DNA of 64,000 bases from Ignavibacteriales bacterium (GTDB lineage: Bacteria > Bacteroidota > Ignavibacteria > Ignavibacteriales > Ignavibacteriaceae), in contig CP054182.1 in the NCBI GenBank assembly GCA_015709675.1, positions 1 through 64,000 on the forward strand. Direction: 5' to 3'. Below, in pieces: positions 33,167 through 43,400 of this stretch. Numbering within the stretch: position 1 is the stretch's first letter; each line of letters opens with the position of its first letter. The notes beneath the pieces are model-generated. The model saw only the letters and a program-made list of their open reading frames with translations. It was not told the DNA's origin and did no database searches. The translations under genes and the position numbers were made by a program.

Positions 33167-34843
33167 TCAGATTTTTGACAGCAGATATTCCAGTGCGTTA
33201 TGGATGCCGTTGGTACAGTGAATGCGCATTACTTTCCGGTGCTTGTTTCTGAGCGCCTGCAGATCACCCTGCGCCTGTGCCGTTACCAGCACGCCGAAGG
33301 TATATCCCTGTCCGGGGACTTCAACATCATGGTCAATCGCACCGGTAATCTGAAGGAAGAGCCCGTTATTCTTTCCTCCTTTATGAAGCTGCCCGGTTGA
33401 GTGAAGGAAGCGCGGTCCGTAGCCGGATGTGGTTGTGCAGTGATATTTATCTTTAATCTTTGTGCGGATCTGCGCCAGGAGTTTATCCGTCTTTTCATCA
33501 TAAGGAATAAACCCGAGCAGTGAAACAAACTTTCCTTCAAGCTGAGAAGTAAAGAAATCAGCAAGAGCTTTCTGCAGCACCGTCTTTTTTGTATCACAGT
33601 AAATCTCAATGCCTTCTTCAGTAAATGCCGGTTTTTCTTCCGGAAAAGATCCGCTTGCTTTATATGCCGCCAGACTTTCATTCGCAAGTGTTTTTGCAAG
33701 CTGCACATTCGGCTGGTCAAAGGGATTAATCTGCAACACGGCGCCCGCCACCGCGGTTGCCATTTCCCACCGGTAGAACTCCTGCGCAAGGGTATATATA
33801 TCACCCAGCTCAATGGTGATGATGTTATGCTTTTTTTCAAGCAGTGATTTTTTTACCGCGTCCAGCTGCTCATTGTCATCATTTTCCAGACGGAGGAAAA
33901 CAAATACCCGGTCTTTGCCGTAAGACTCATCTGAGGTGAAGGGCTCGTCAGCAACCGGAAGAATACCAACTCCCTCCTTACCGGTGCTCTCGGCAACAAG
34001 CTGCTCAATCCACTGCGGAAATGATGCCAGCGAGGGAGAAGCAAAAAAGGTGAGTTTATCGGCTCCCTGTTTGGCGGCCTCACCGATGACAATTCCGGGC
34101 ATTACTCCGGGATTTTCATGCGGATTTTCTTCCTGGCATGCTTTTTCCATCTGTCCGGCAAATTTAAGGAACCGCTCAACATCCATCCCGGTAAGCCCGG
34201 CTGGTACCATGCCGAACTCCGTTAATGCTGAGTATCTTCCCCCTACTTCCGGAGGAGTGCTAAAAATTTTTCTGAATCCTTTTTCTTTTGCAAGCTGCTC
34301 TAACCCTGAGCCCGGGTCGGTAAGGGCAATAAACTGCAGACCCGGCAGCGGATTCTGATTTGAGACATTCTCAAAAAATGTGTGGTAAAATGACATGGTT
34401 TCAGCCGTTCCGCCTGACTTGCTGGCCACCACAAAGAGCACTTTCTCGAGCTCGTGTTTATCCAAAATTTCCTGAATCACCGCCGGGTGGGTACTGTCAA
34501 CTATGGAAAGTGTGGGGTACTTTTTCTTTGAACCGAAGGTTTTGGCGAATACTTCCGGTGCCAGACTGCTGCCCCCCATTCCGAGGAGGAGCACATGTTC
34601 AAATTCCTGGGCCACTTCATCCGCAAAAAAACTGATATCCGCGGCTTTGCTTAAATTTTCTGACGGGAGATGAAGCCACCCGAGCCTGTTACTCAGTTCA
34701 ACATCATCTTCTTTGCTGCTTTTCCAGACACTAAAATCTTTTCCCCAGATTCTTTTTACCACGCTGTTTTTCGAAAATTCATCTGCTGTCTTCTGAACTG
34801 CCTGCTGAATCGTATCGTTCAGGACATAGGAAATCTTATTCAT
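33167..34843 (-). CDS. pgi: Glucose-6-phosphate isomerase
   Basis: 558 residues. SIS-type sugar isomerase motifs are present: LLGMGGSSLAPEVF, VASKSGGTAETMS with the phosphate-binding Ser/Thr, and the catalytic Glu region ESTGKEG. The C-terminal part (TSGYGPRFLHSTGQLHKGG, GQGYTFGVLVTAQAQGDLQAL) resembles the isomerase half of bifunctional transaldolase/PGI proteins more than the classical E. coli enzyme; no transaldolase domain is present. It interconverts glucose-6-phosphate and fructose-6-phosphate. First gene of a two-gene operon with a GH13 enzyme. Confidence 0.93.
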   Translation of the reverse strand: MNKISYVLNDTIQQAVQKTADEFSKNSVVKRIWGKDFSVWKSSKEDDVELSNRLGWLHLPSENLSKAADISFFADEVAQEFEHVLLLGMGGSSLAPEVFAKTFGSKKKYPTLSIVDSTHPAVIQEILDKHELEKVLFVVASKSGGTAETMSFYHTFFENVSNQNPLPGLQFIALTDPGSGLEQLAKEKGFRKIFSTPPEVGGRYSALTEFGMVPAGLTGMDVERFLKFAGQMEKACQEENPHENPGVMPGIVIGEAAKQGADKLTFFASPSLASFPQWIEQLVAESTGKEGVGILPVADEPFTSDESYGKDRVFVFLRLENDDNEQLDAVKKSLLEKKHNIITIELGDIYTLAQEFYRWEMATAVAGAVLQINPFDQPNVQLAKTLANESLAAYKASGSFPEEKPAFTEEGIEIYCDTKKTVLQKALADFFTSQLEGKFVSLLGFIPYDEKTDKLLAQIRTKIKDKYHCTTTSGYGPRFLHSTGQLHKGGKNNGLFLQITGAIDHDVEVPGQGYTFGVLVTAQAQGDLQALRNKHRKVMRIHCTNGIHNALEYLLSKI

Positions 34844-35313
34844 TTCTTCCTCAAAGTAGAAAAACTGTTATTTACACAAAAGTAAACTATGGAAAAATGG
34901 CGTCATTTTCTAAAAAGATACTTTTTATCGCACACCGGTTTTTTTGTGATTTTTCAGAGATTTGTTGTACATTCTGACAGGGATGTATGAACCGCATTCC
35001 GGAACCCGGCAGCGGCACTTTCCTGTTTCTGCCCTGCCTCGAATCATCCTTTCGCGGAGATGATGCAATCACCAGACAGAATATATACAACCACGGCCTT
35101 CATGGGAGTGTGTGGTCTGATCGTGCCGCGGGGTATTCATGTGATTGAAATCTGCACATTTTCGTATTTTAATTTTTTCTGCGTTGATCTGCGCGATCTG
35201 CCGCGGCAGACTGGGGGAAACTTTTCGCGAGGTTTACCCTTTACTTCCCTTGAGACACCGCGAATGCAGAAGACTCATAAAATTAAATCATCCGGTTAGC
35301 AGTTGCGACCTCT
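34844..35313. other. Gene-free interval
   Basis: 470 bases between the pgi start and the truncated TIGR03790-like gene. It should hold the pgi promoter. It includes TTCTGCGTTGATCTGCGCGATCTGC (35177-35201, split here as TTCTGCGTTGATCTG and CGCGATCTGC), a GATCTGCG-type minisatellite fragment. Nothing else is recognisable. Confidence 0.35.
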
Positions 35314-35724
35314 CTACCAGGGATTACCGGAATCTATTGAGTTCAGATTATTAGCGGCAATATGCTCCTTTATTGGGGCTGCAATATATTGGTAAAAATA
35401 TTTCCAGGCGTGTTGTGTTGCATACCAGGTACCCCACTCATGGTTAAGCTCATCGCGGATTATATTCCCTCCTTCTGCAATTATTACCGGGTGAGTATTA
35501 TTATAAATGGTTATGACTGTGTCAGGCAAATAAAGAGGAACGACGTTTGATGCGGGAATGTTTCGGGCGTTGATGTAATAATCCTTAACTGAATCTGAGA
35601 GTGCAGAGTACATATTATATACAACCAAAACATTCTCCGGGCCTGGAACACTCGCATAAGTCTGTGCCTTTGTTAAATAATAGCAGCTATGTATAAGCAT
35701 AAGCGAAATAAGAAGTTTTTTCAT
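35314..35724 (-). pseudogene. Truncated TIGR03790-like secreted protein gene
   Basis: 136 residues with a signal peptide (MKKLLISLMLIHSCYYLTKAQ). The segment GPENVLVVYNMYSALSDSVKDYY, then NARNIPASNVVPLYLP, matches the N-terminus of the TIGR03790 family, in which secreted proteins of several hundred residues are usual. Here the frame ends just after IAANNLNSIDSGNPW, near the point where the family core continues. No continuation is seen in other frames beyond the stop, so the gene lost its 3' part. It lies 12 bases from a T9SS protein gene transcribed in the same direction. Confidence 0.55.
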
Positions 35725-35736
35725 CGTAGCCTCTAT

Positions 35737-38229
35737 CTATTTTATTATTGTTAGTTTTTTTATCGAAGTAAAGCTGCTGTTGGTAATAATCTTATAAAAA
35801 TATATACCCGAACTAAGACCTTCTGAATTTAATTGAATCGAATAATATCCCGATTCCAATTCTTCGTTTAGTATCTCATTTATTTCTGTTCCTGTTATAT
35901 CATACAATATTAACTTTACGAGTGTTTTCTCTTGTAATGTAAAATTGATGTTTGTCATGGAATTAAATGGGTTAGGAAAATTTTGTTTGAGATCAAATCT
36001 GAATTTGCCATTGTACTCTGTTTCAATCTCATCGCTATATTGATATTGACCATTAAAATCAAACTGTTTAAGGCGATATTTATATTTACCAACCTGAGAT
36101 AATTCATCCATGAAACGGTAATGATTTTCTGATAGAGAAGTTCCTGCTCCTCCAATAAAGCCCAAATCAATCCAATTCTTATCTGCTTTCCTCCTTCTCT
36201 GGACAAGAAACCCTCTGTTGTTTGACTCACTTGCAGTTACCCAACTCAGCAAAACAAAATTCTCTTTGATCCTTCCTGTAAAATCAGTCAGCTCAACAGG
36301 CAATGCCTCATCATAATACCTCAAGACCAGTCCCAATTCACCAACCGCATAACCTATGCCTGGACTTTGCAAACTAAGTTTACTTATTTTTATCCCAGTT
36401 AATTCATTAAAAGTCAACCAACTTAAACCGCCATTTATAGAACGGTACGATTTGTATCCAGTGATGAAAATTATGTTATCGCTGTAGGTGCTAAATTTTG
36501 CTGCAACACTAAACCCCGTAATATCAGGGATAAGGTTGAAACTAGTACCTCCATTTGTTGTTTTATAAAGTTTGTTGCTTTCTAAAATAAACCCCGATAA
36601 ATAACTTTTAATAAAAATATCTAAACTTGCCCAAATATCTAAATTAGTTTGCTGTATCCAATTATTTCCGCCATCAATGGTCTTGTAAGGTCTTCCTCCA
36701 AGATTTGCAGTCCAGCCATATAAAGAATCCGCAAAATGAATTCCCGAAAATCTTATACTTGACAAAGCGGAAAACTGAGCAAACCAATTTTCTCCGCCAT
36801 TTGTAGTTTTAAAAATAATATTGTTACGAGTAGCCCAGCCGGTCTCATGGTTTATAAAAAATATTACACTTGCTCCATTTGAACCATTTGTTATATACCA
36901 ATTCTCCCCGCCATCAGTCGTTTTCCATATAGCTCCCGGATTTCCAATGAACCCAGTAAGACTGTCAACAAAAAGCACACAACTACCACCCGGTCCATTT
37001 GACTCCCAGCTTACTCCCCCATTAGTTGTTCTATACAAAATTTTTCCTAAAACAAACCCCTTATACTCATTTATAAAAAACACATCAGCGAAGTCTTCGT
37101 TCAGAATAAGCTTCCTCCAGCTTTCTAAGTTTCCTTCGGCTTTATATATTTTAAGTGAGTTCCCCGCACTATAACCAATCTTGTGACTGACTATTGATAA
37201 TTCATATTCACCGATAGCGTTTGTTACATGAGCCCAGCTCTGCCCCCGGTTTGTTGTTTTATAAAAGCCAACTTCGTCCATCACCAGATAACCGGTATCC
37301 CGGTCTGTATATTTAATATCATTTACCGCTTCAAAGGTTAACGGAGCCCCGTCTGCCCAGGTGTTTCCTCCATCGCTGCTGTATATGTTTTTGCCTCGGA
37401 AATTTGTACCCCCGTATCCGGCTGCTGCAATATGCTGGCTGTCTATTACATCTATGCTGTATAAAGGGCGGTTGTCTCCGGCTTGCAGTACTTCCCAATT
37501 GTTTCCCCCGTCTGTGGTTCGTAAGACTTTTCCGTCCGCGGCTACAAATCCATACTGTTCGTTAAGGAAATCAATCCACCATAAATTTCCGGTATATCCG
37601 GGGGTGCTTACTCTCTGCCAGTTTTCTCCGCCGTCGGTGGTTTTAAGAAGCGCGGTTGCCCCGCAGGCCCATCCCACGGTGTCGTTAATCAGTTCTAAGC
37701 CCCAGAGGTCAAACATGGTTCCCAGCCGGCTCAGGATATGAACAAATGTCTCACCCCCATCAGTTGAGCGGAGAATAAGCCCGTCATAGCCGGTGGCTAT
37801 AACTATCTGTCCGTTATAACTTCTTACTTTAAGCAGCGGTTTTGTGGTATTTGTCTGGATTACTTTCCAGCTAAGCCCGCCGTCTGTGGTTTTAATCAGT
37901 GCTCCTAAATCTCCCACAGCCCAGCCGGTATCTTTGTTAAAAAAGTGAATTCCAAAATAGGTTACTCTCGGCACTTTTGGGTTCAGCTCTGTCCAGACAC
38001 CGGTTCCGCTCAAGGGGAACTGGCTGCTCTTTACTTTCTCAAGGTCCTCGCCGCGGTATTTTTCTTCATAGCTCTGGTAATTTTTATTGAGCTCAATGGT
38101 GCGCCTGTATTGGGTGGGTTTTTCTTTTGCAGAGTCAGGGTTGGCATTATAATTCTGTTGCGGGAGTAAACCCGTGGTTAGGAAACCTGTCAGCAGCAGC
38201 AGCCGGAAGAGGTTAGGTGGTGTTTTCAT
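35737..38229 (-). CDS. YCF48/BNR-repeat surface protein with T9SS sorting domain
   Basis: 830 residues from the ATG at 38229 (MKTPPNLFRLLLLTGFLTTG signal peptide); the frame extends 21 codons upstream but lacks a signal there. Many repeats of about 40-45 residues carry the (K)TT(D/N)GG-(N/S)W motif (KTTDGGLSWKV, RSTDGGETFVH, KTTNGGENWF), the YCF48/BNR-like beta-propeller type. The C-terminus has the linker module (PVELTDFTGR ... YRLKQFD) and a T9SS domain (FPNPFNSMTNINFTLQE ... IKKLTIIK). It is predicted to be surface-displayed. The 3' two-thirds is clearly more AT-rich than the 5' third. Confidence 0.88.
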   Translation of the reverse strand: MKTPPNLFRLLLLTGFLTTGLLPQQNYNANPDSAKEKPTQYRRTIELNKNYQSYEEKYRGEDLEKVKSSQFPLSGTGVWTELNPKVPRVTYFGIHFFNKDTGWAVGDLGALIKTTDGGLSWKVIQTNTTKPLLKVRSYNGQIVIATGYDGLILRSTDGGETFVHILSRLGTMFDLWGLELINDTVGWACGATALLKTTDGGENWQRVSTPGYTGNLWWIDFLNEQYGFVAADGKVLRTTDGGNNWEVLQAGDNRPLYSIDVIDSQHIAAAGYGGTNFRGKNIYSSDGGNTWADGAPLTFEAVNDIKYTDRDTGYLVMDEVGFYKTTNRGQSWAHVTNAIGEYELSIVSHKIGYSAGNSLKIYKAEGNLESWRKLILNEDFADVFFINEYKGFVLGKILYRTTNGGVSWESNGPGGSCVLFVDSLTGFIGNPGAIWKTTDGGENWYITNGSNGASVIFFINHETGWATRNNIIFKTTNGGENWFAQFSALSSIRFSGIHFADSLYGWTANLGGRPYKTIDGGNNWIQQTNLDIWASLDIFIKSYLSGFILESNKLYKTTNGGTSFNLIPDITGFSVAAKFSTYSDNIIFITGYKSYRSINGGLSWLTFNELTGIKISKLSLQSPGIGYAVGELGLVLRYYDEALPVELTDFTGRIKENFVLLSWVTASESNNRGFLVQRRRKADKNWIDLGFIGGAGTSLSENHYRFMDELSQVGKYKYRLKQFDFNGQYQYSDEIETEYNGKFRFDLKQNFPNPFNSMTNINFTLQEKTLVKLILYDITGTEINEILNEELESGYYSIQLNSEGLSSGIYFYKIITNSSFTSIKKLTIIK

Positions 38230-38562
38230 GACTTGTACCCATTTGCCGGATTTTTTGCTTAGAATAATAAGCATTAATTGTAAAGTAATCAAATGACCTC
38301 AGTTGCCCCGGTTTCTGCCTGAGTGTTGGTTTTGTTGTTTTCGGTAAATAACTGATAATTACATAGCGGGTTTTTCTCTGCCAGTAACACCGTCAAATCT
38401 CCCCTCCCCGCGTGTTGCCCCGGTCACAAAACCCCCTTCCATTCACCCCTGGAATCGGCCAAATAACAAAAAATTCTGCGGTAAGTCACTAAATCACACG
38501 GCAGAAATTGCTTTTTTCGCAAATTGAGATGAAAATAACACGCTACTATTCAGAAGAAGGAA
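38230..38562. other. Divergent intergenic region
   Basis: About 330 bases between the YCF48-repeat gene (minus) and a small membrane-protein gene (plus). It must hold both promoters. No motif could be supported by eye. Confidence 0.3.
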
Positions 38563-38826
38563 ATGGCAATGATCAGAAAATATCTCGTGACCCCGCTGGT
38601 GAGCGGCCTTGTTGGTTTTTCGGTGCTCTTTACCATGACGGTTTTGTATAAACTGTCGGGCAGTTTTTTCGGCATTGGAGAATCCTCCGCCATCGGAGCT
38701 GAGGATGCTCTTAACGCCCTGCATGGTTTCTGGATTGCCGGACTGGGCGGGCTTATTTACTCTGTTTTTGGCGACTATAAAGACAATTCAAACGACCAGA
38801 TAAATCTGAGCGAATCTCAGTTCTGA
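38563..38826 (+). CDS. Small two-helix membrane protein, unknown
   Basis: 87 residues from ATG 38563, preceded by AAGAAGG at a good ribosome-binding distance. Two membrane segments are visible: VTPLVSGLVGFSVLFTMTVLY and ALNALHGFWIAGLGGLIYSVF, with a short polar loop (GSFFGIGESSAIGAEDA) and an acidic, Asn-rich tail. I recognise no family. Isolated gene; coding status rests on the start site, length and clear topology. Confidence 0.6.
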   Translation: MAMIRKYLVTPLVSGLVGFSVLFTMTVLYKLSGSFFGIGESSAIGAEDALNALHGFWIAGLGGLIYSVFGDYKDNSNDQINLSESQF

Positions 38827-38921
38827 TACCCCCGCTTCCACATTCTGTCCGGAATCTCATGTGCATTTTCCGGCCGGATAAGAAAAGCGGGGCGACTGTA
38901 TAACAGGGGATCTTCATTCTT

Positions 38922-38949
38922 ATCATTTTCATCTTTACCCTCTTTCTGC
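38922..38949. repeat. 28-bp direct repeat, left copy
   Basis: Begins ATCATTTTCATC and ends CTCTTTCTGC. An exact second copy lies at 39601-39628; flanking bases differ on both sides. Together they bound 651 bases of gene-free, repeat-rich DNA. Confidence 0.9.
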
Positions 38950-39045
38950 TGACCTCTGCCAAGTAGCGTGACACTTTCCATTCAGAACCTCATTCGATTG
39001 GTCGTTATGTACGAGTAAAAACGATTTCCCGTCAGGTGCTCAAGT

Positions 39046-39481
39046 AGTATAAACTATAAAAAGTAAAAAGAATATTTCGGAAGCCCCCTCTTTTTCCGGA
39101 CCAATTGTTATTGTAGAAATAGTATTATGATTAACAAACGCACCTATTACACAAAACAATAATATGTTGGAAAGAGAGGGGGTTTGGGGGTGAGTCCGAA
39201 GACCGCGTTCAAGTTAGCCACTCAACCGGCTTTGCAATTCATAAGGGGTTTATTGATGATAGTTTTGTGCCCTGTGTATATATGTGGGTGCCCGCAGGGT
39301 CGCGCAGACACAACTCACCCCCAACCCCCTCTCTCCCGATAAGTGGAAGTAATCCCGGATGTTATAGATAGTTCACTTTGAAATTTTATCCAATTGTAAA
39401 AGTACGTTCGGGAAAGAGGGGGCTTTAAGAAAAGACTAATTGTTTATTGATAAAGATCGTTCGGGAAAGCGGGTGTCTTCC
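39046..39481. repeat. Nested inverted-repeat block with G-rich/C-rich arms
   Basis: Outer arms GAAGCCCCCTCTTTTTCCGG (about 39080-39099) and TCGGGAAAGAGGGGGCTTT (about 39408-39426) are inverted copies. Inner arms GGAAAGAGAGGGGGTTTG (from 39170, continuing GGGGTGAGT) and ACTCACCCCCAACCCCCTCT (from 39313) are also inverted copies. A fifth, weaker copy is TTCGGGAAAGCGGGTGTCTT (39460-39479). The family resembles dispersed CCCTCACCCCC...CTCTCCC repeats seen between genes in many bacteria. No open frame is credible here. Confidence 0.75.
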
Positions 39482-39600
39482 GAATTTTGAGTTTTTCAAA
39501 ATTTATAATGAAATTAGTATGGCGAAATACAAGAAAATCTGTTTTTAATCCCCTATCCAAAGGTTTTTGAGATTTGTCAAATTTTGGCAGACGTCATGAA

Positions 39601-39628
39601 ATCATTTTCATCTTTACCCTCTTTCTGC
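39601..39628. repeat. 28-bp direct repeat, right copy
   Basis: Identical over 28 bases to 38922-38949. It ends 34 bases before the SDR gene start. Confidence 0.9.
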
Positions 39629-39662
39629 GTAATTTAGGATATGAACAACGGGTAATTCCTGA

Positions 39663-40448
39663 ATGCGCTATTTTCAAAATAAAACAATTCTCATAACCGG
39701 AGCATCATCCGGCATCGGGGCTGAAATGGCCCGCCAGCTTTCACGGCTTAACTGCCGCCTGTTTCTTACTGCCCGCAGAACGGAACTTCTTGAACAGCTC
39801 GCATCAGAACTCAAAAACAGCAAAGCTGAAATCACAGTTTTCCGCATGGATGTTTCAGAAAAATCTTCTGCATCAGAAGCAATGAATACTATTCTCAGGA
39901 TTTCGGGAGGGATAGATATCGCGATTCTGAATGCAGGCGCAAGCGTGCGCAATACCCTTGATAGTTTTGATATATCAGCGGCTGAAAATATCGTGAAAAC
40001 CAATCTGCTCGGCGTGATGTACGGAATGCATCAGCTTATTCCGGCAATGATGAAGAAGGGAGGCGGAGTAATTGCAGCGGTCTCAAGTCTTGCCGATGCA
40101 CGCGGGCTGCCAAAAAGCAGCGTATATATAGCAAGCAAAGCGGGACTGACCGCATTCCTCGAAGCAGCACGAATTGAACTGATGCCCCATAATATCAGGG
40201 TGCTGATCGTTAAGCCGGGCTTTGTAACCTCTCCGATGACAGACAAAAACGAGTTTAACATGCCCTTCATCATGCCGGCTGAAAAAGGAGCACGGCTTAT
40301 ACTTGAAGGAATTACAAAAGAAAAGCGGATTATTCAGTTCCCACTCCCCTTAATCATTGCCACCAGAATGTTAAAATTTCTTCCTGGCTTTTTATTTGAA
40401 TTTATTGCAAAACGGGCGGTTGATGTTGCGGGGCTTAAGAAAAAATAA
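39663..40448 (+). CDS. SDR family oxidoreductase
   Basis: 261 residues. Classical SDR motifs: TGASSGIG (12-19), NAG (90-92), catalytic S141, Y155 and K159 (SSVYIASKAG). The length and the hydrophobic C-terminus (LPLIIATRMLKFLPGFLFEF) resemble membrane-associated short-chain dehydrogenases acting on lipid substrates. The cofactor is likely NADP(H), given the ARR after the second strand. Its 3' end overlaps the start of the large lamin-tail gene by at least 26 bases, so the two are translated from one message although their functions look unrelated. Confidence 0.88.
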   Translation: MRYFQNKTILITGASSGIGAEMARQLSRLNCRLFLTARRTELLEQLASELKNSKAEITVFRMDVSEKSSASEAMNTILRISGGIDIAILNAGASVRNTLDSFDISAAENIVKTNLLGVMYGMHQLIPAMMKKGGGVIAAVSSLADARGLPKSSVYIASKAGLTAFLEAARIELMPHNIRVLIVKPGFVTSPMTDKNEFNMPFIMPAEKGARLILEGITKEKRIIQFPLPLIIATRMLKFLPGFLFEFIAKRAVDVAGLKKK

Positions 40449-43400
40449 TTTCATTCTTCTGTTCTTCTTTCTGTGTGTTCCCCTGCAATTAAATGCACAG
40501 CAGGATACCTCCCTCACCTTTTCTGAAATTATGTTTTATGGTGCATCGGGGAACAATGAATTCATTGAGCTTTTTAATCTCAGTTATACCCAGACCATTG
40601 ATCTCTCCGGCTACAAAATAAAATACGCAGCTTCAAACAGTGATGTCATCATCTCTCTGCTGCGCGGCTCTCTTCTCAGACCCCGGAGTTATGCAGTCAT
40701 CTTTGAAGGAGATTATGACACCCTCAGCGGTATATACAGCCATCTGGTTCCTGATTCAGTTCTCATCATGCGCATAAGCGATAACTCCTTCGGCACTTCC
40801 GGCATGGCAAACACTTCCGACCGTACCCTGCTGCTGCTCAGTCCCGGGGATGATACCCTTGATATATATACCTACACCGCGAACAATTCACAGGCGCGCT
40901 CTGATGAGAAAATTTCCCTGATAAAAAGCAATCAGCCGGAGAACTGGGAGAACTCCTCCGTGGCTAACGGCACTCCGGGCTTCAGGAACAGCATCATGCC
41001 CTACAATGTTGATCTGCACGCGGTTTGGATTACCTGCACTCCGGCGCAGCTGCCTTCCGGCTCAGAGGGGGAACTTCGGTTCTCCGCGGTGAATAAGGGT
41101 TTGAATGTGGCGTCTGATTTTTCGCTCGCCATATATCTCGATGCGAATAATGATTCACTCCCGCAGCCCTCAGAGCTGATTATTTCTGAGCAGTTTAGCA
41201 ATCTCATCCGCGGTGATTCTGTGCAGCTGTATCACACATTTCTTTTTTCTGATGCGGTGCCCTACCGTTTCATTGCAGCAGCAGAAATTACCGGTGATGA
41301 GTTTCCACAGAATAACAGAACCTGGCTCACCGTTACTCCGGTCACTCCTCAGTATAGCTTTAACGAGCTGATTATTAATGAAATTATGTATGCCCCTTCT
41401 TCACCCGAAAAAGAATGGATTGAGATATATAACCGTTCGGGCAGAACCATTAACCTGAAGAAATGGAGGATTGCAGACAGAACTGCCGAAACTTCGCTTA
41501 TCAATACTGATTTTCTTCTGCAACCTCAGCAGTTTGCGGTTATTTCAGATGACTCAACCCTGCTTTCTCTTTATCCGCAGTCAATTTCGCTGCTCACCGG
41601 CAATCTCCCTTCGCTCAACAATGACGGCGACCGGCTGCTTTTGAAGGACTCACTCGGCATCATCATTGACTCAGTCACCTATTTCACTCAGTGGGGAGGA
41701 GGAGGAGGCAGATCACTTGAGCGGGTCTGGTATGATTCCGCTTCTTCATTGCCGGCTAACTGGAAGTCATCCGAAGGTATATACAAAGGTACGCCCGGGC
41801 TCGCAAACAGCGCAATCCCAAAATCATTTGATCTGGCCCTTGCCGGTTTTAATGCAGTTACTGAGTATTCAATAATAGGTGAAGCCGCTCCATTCACCGT
41901 GAAAATTTCCAACAGGGGTTTGTTGAACTCACAAAGCAGCATTCTTGAGATATATCACGATATTTCGCAAGACTCAATACCCGGCAGCAGTGAGCTGATT
42001 CTTTCACTGCCGGTTTCACCATTGCTTCCCGGTGATTCAACGCTTATCACTTTTACCGTTTCTCTCATATCCCCCGGTCTGCAAAGATTTATCGCTGTGG
42101 TAAACTATCCGGATGATGAAAACACCCTTAACAACCGCGGTTTTGCTTCTCAAAAATTTGCAGCTCCTTACACAAACCGGGGAGATATAATCATCAACGA
42201 GATTATGTATGCTCCTCAGCAGGACGAACCGGAATGGATTGAGATATATAACAAAAGCGCTGCACCCCTCCTCCTCAGCGGATTTATGATTGCCGATGGG
42301 CAGGATACCTCACGGCTGCACTCCGCTGCTGTTCTTATGCCTGATTCTTTTATGGTAATAACACGGGACAGCTCCATTACATCATTCTATAACCACACGT
42401 ATCCTTTTATTTCCGCAGGTTTTCCGGCGCTCAACAACACTGGTGACAGAATTATGCTGCTTGATTCACTTGCAAAAATTCTGGACTCTCTTGATTACTC
42501 CCCCGCCTGGGGCGGTTCTGACGGTCTTTCTCTTGAACGAATTTCTTATGAAGGAAGTTCAGCTGATTCAGCTAACTGGAAAACTGCCGCGGTAAGGAGA
42601 AGAGCAACACCCGGTCTTATGAACTCTGTATCACAGAAAGACTTTGACCTGAAACTTGATTCAGTACAGATAACACCTCTCTTTCCGGTAAAGGGAGATA
42701 CTCTCAGCGTTACTGCATTTCTCACCAATACGGGGAGAAACAACATGAGCTACGATCTGCTGATTTATGAAGACACTGATAATGATTCTCTCCCCGATTT
42801 ACTCCTTGGTTCACTTTCCGGCGGAGCATTGTCACCGCAGCAGCAGGGTTCAATAACCGCCGCCGGGGTGATTGCCGGCATCACCGGCAAACGGAATTTA
42901 TATATAACAGTCAGTGCTTCGTCAGATCAGGATACTTCCGATAATTATGAATTCCTCAGCATTCGCGGCGGCGTACCCCCCGGTGATCTGGTAATCAACG
43001 AAATTATGTATCAGCCGGCGGATGGTGAACCTGAATGGGTTGAGTTATATAATACTTCCGCTGATACAATATTTATTGACGGCTGGAAACTCCGCGATGT
43101 TTACACAACTCCGGCACAGGCAGTTATAAAAAGCGGAGTATCTATTCCCCCGGGAGAATATCTTGTGCTGGCAAAAGACTCATCTCTGTATGAGTATCAC
43201 CCGGTAATTCCGTCCATGGTCACAGTGCTTAATCTTCCCACATTGAATAATGACCGGGATGGTCTTTCTCTTCATGATGAGAGGGGTGTAATCATTGATT
43301 CAGTTTTTTATACCGGAGCGTCTGACGGTAAGTCACTTGAGAGAGTCAGCAGTAAAGCCGGTTCACTTTCTGCGGCTAACTGGGCTCTTTCAATCGACCG

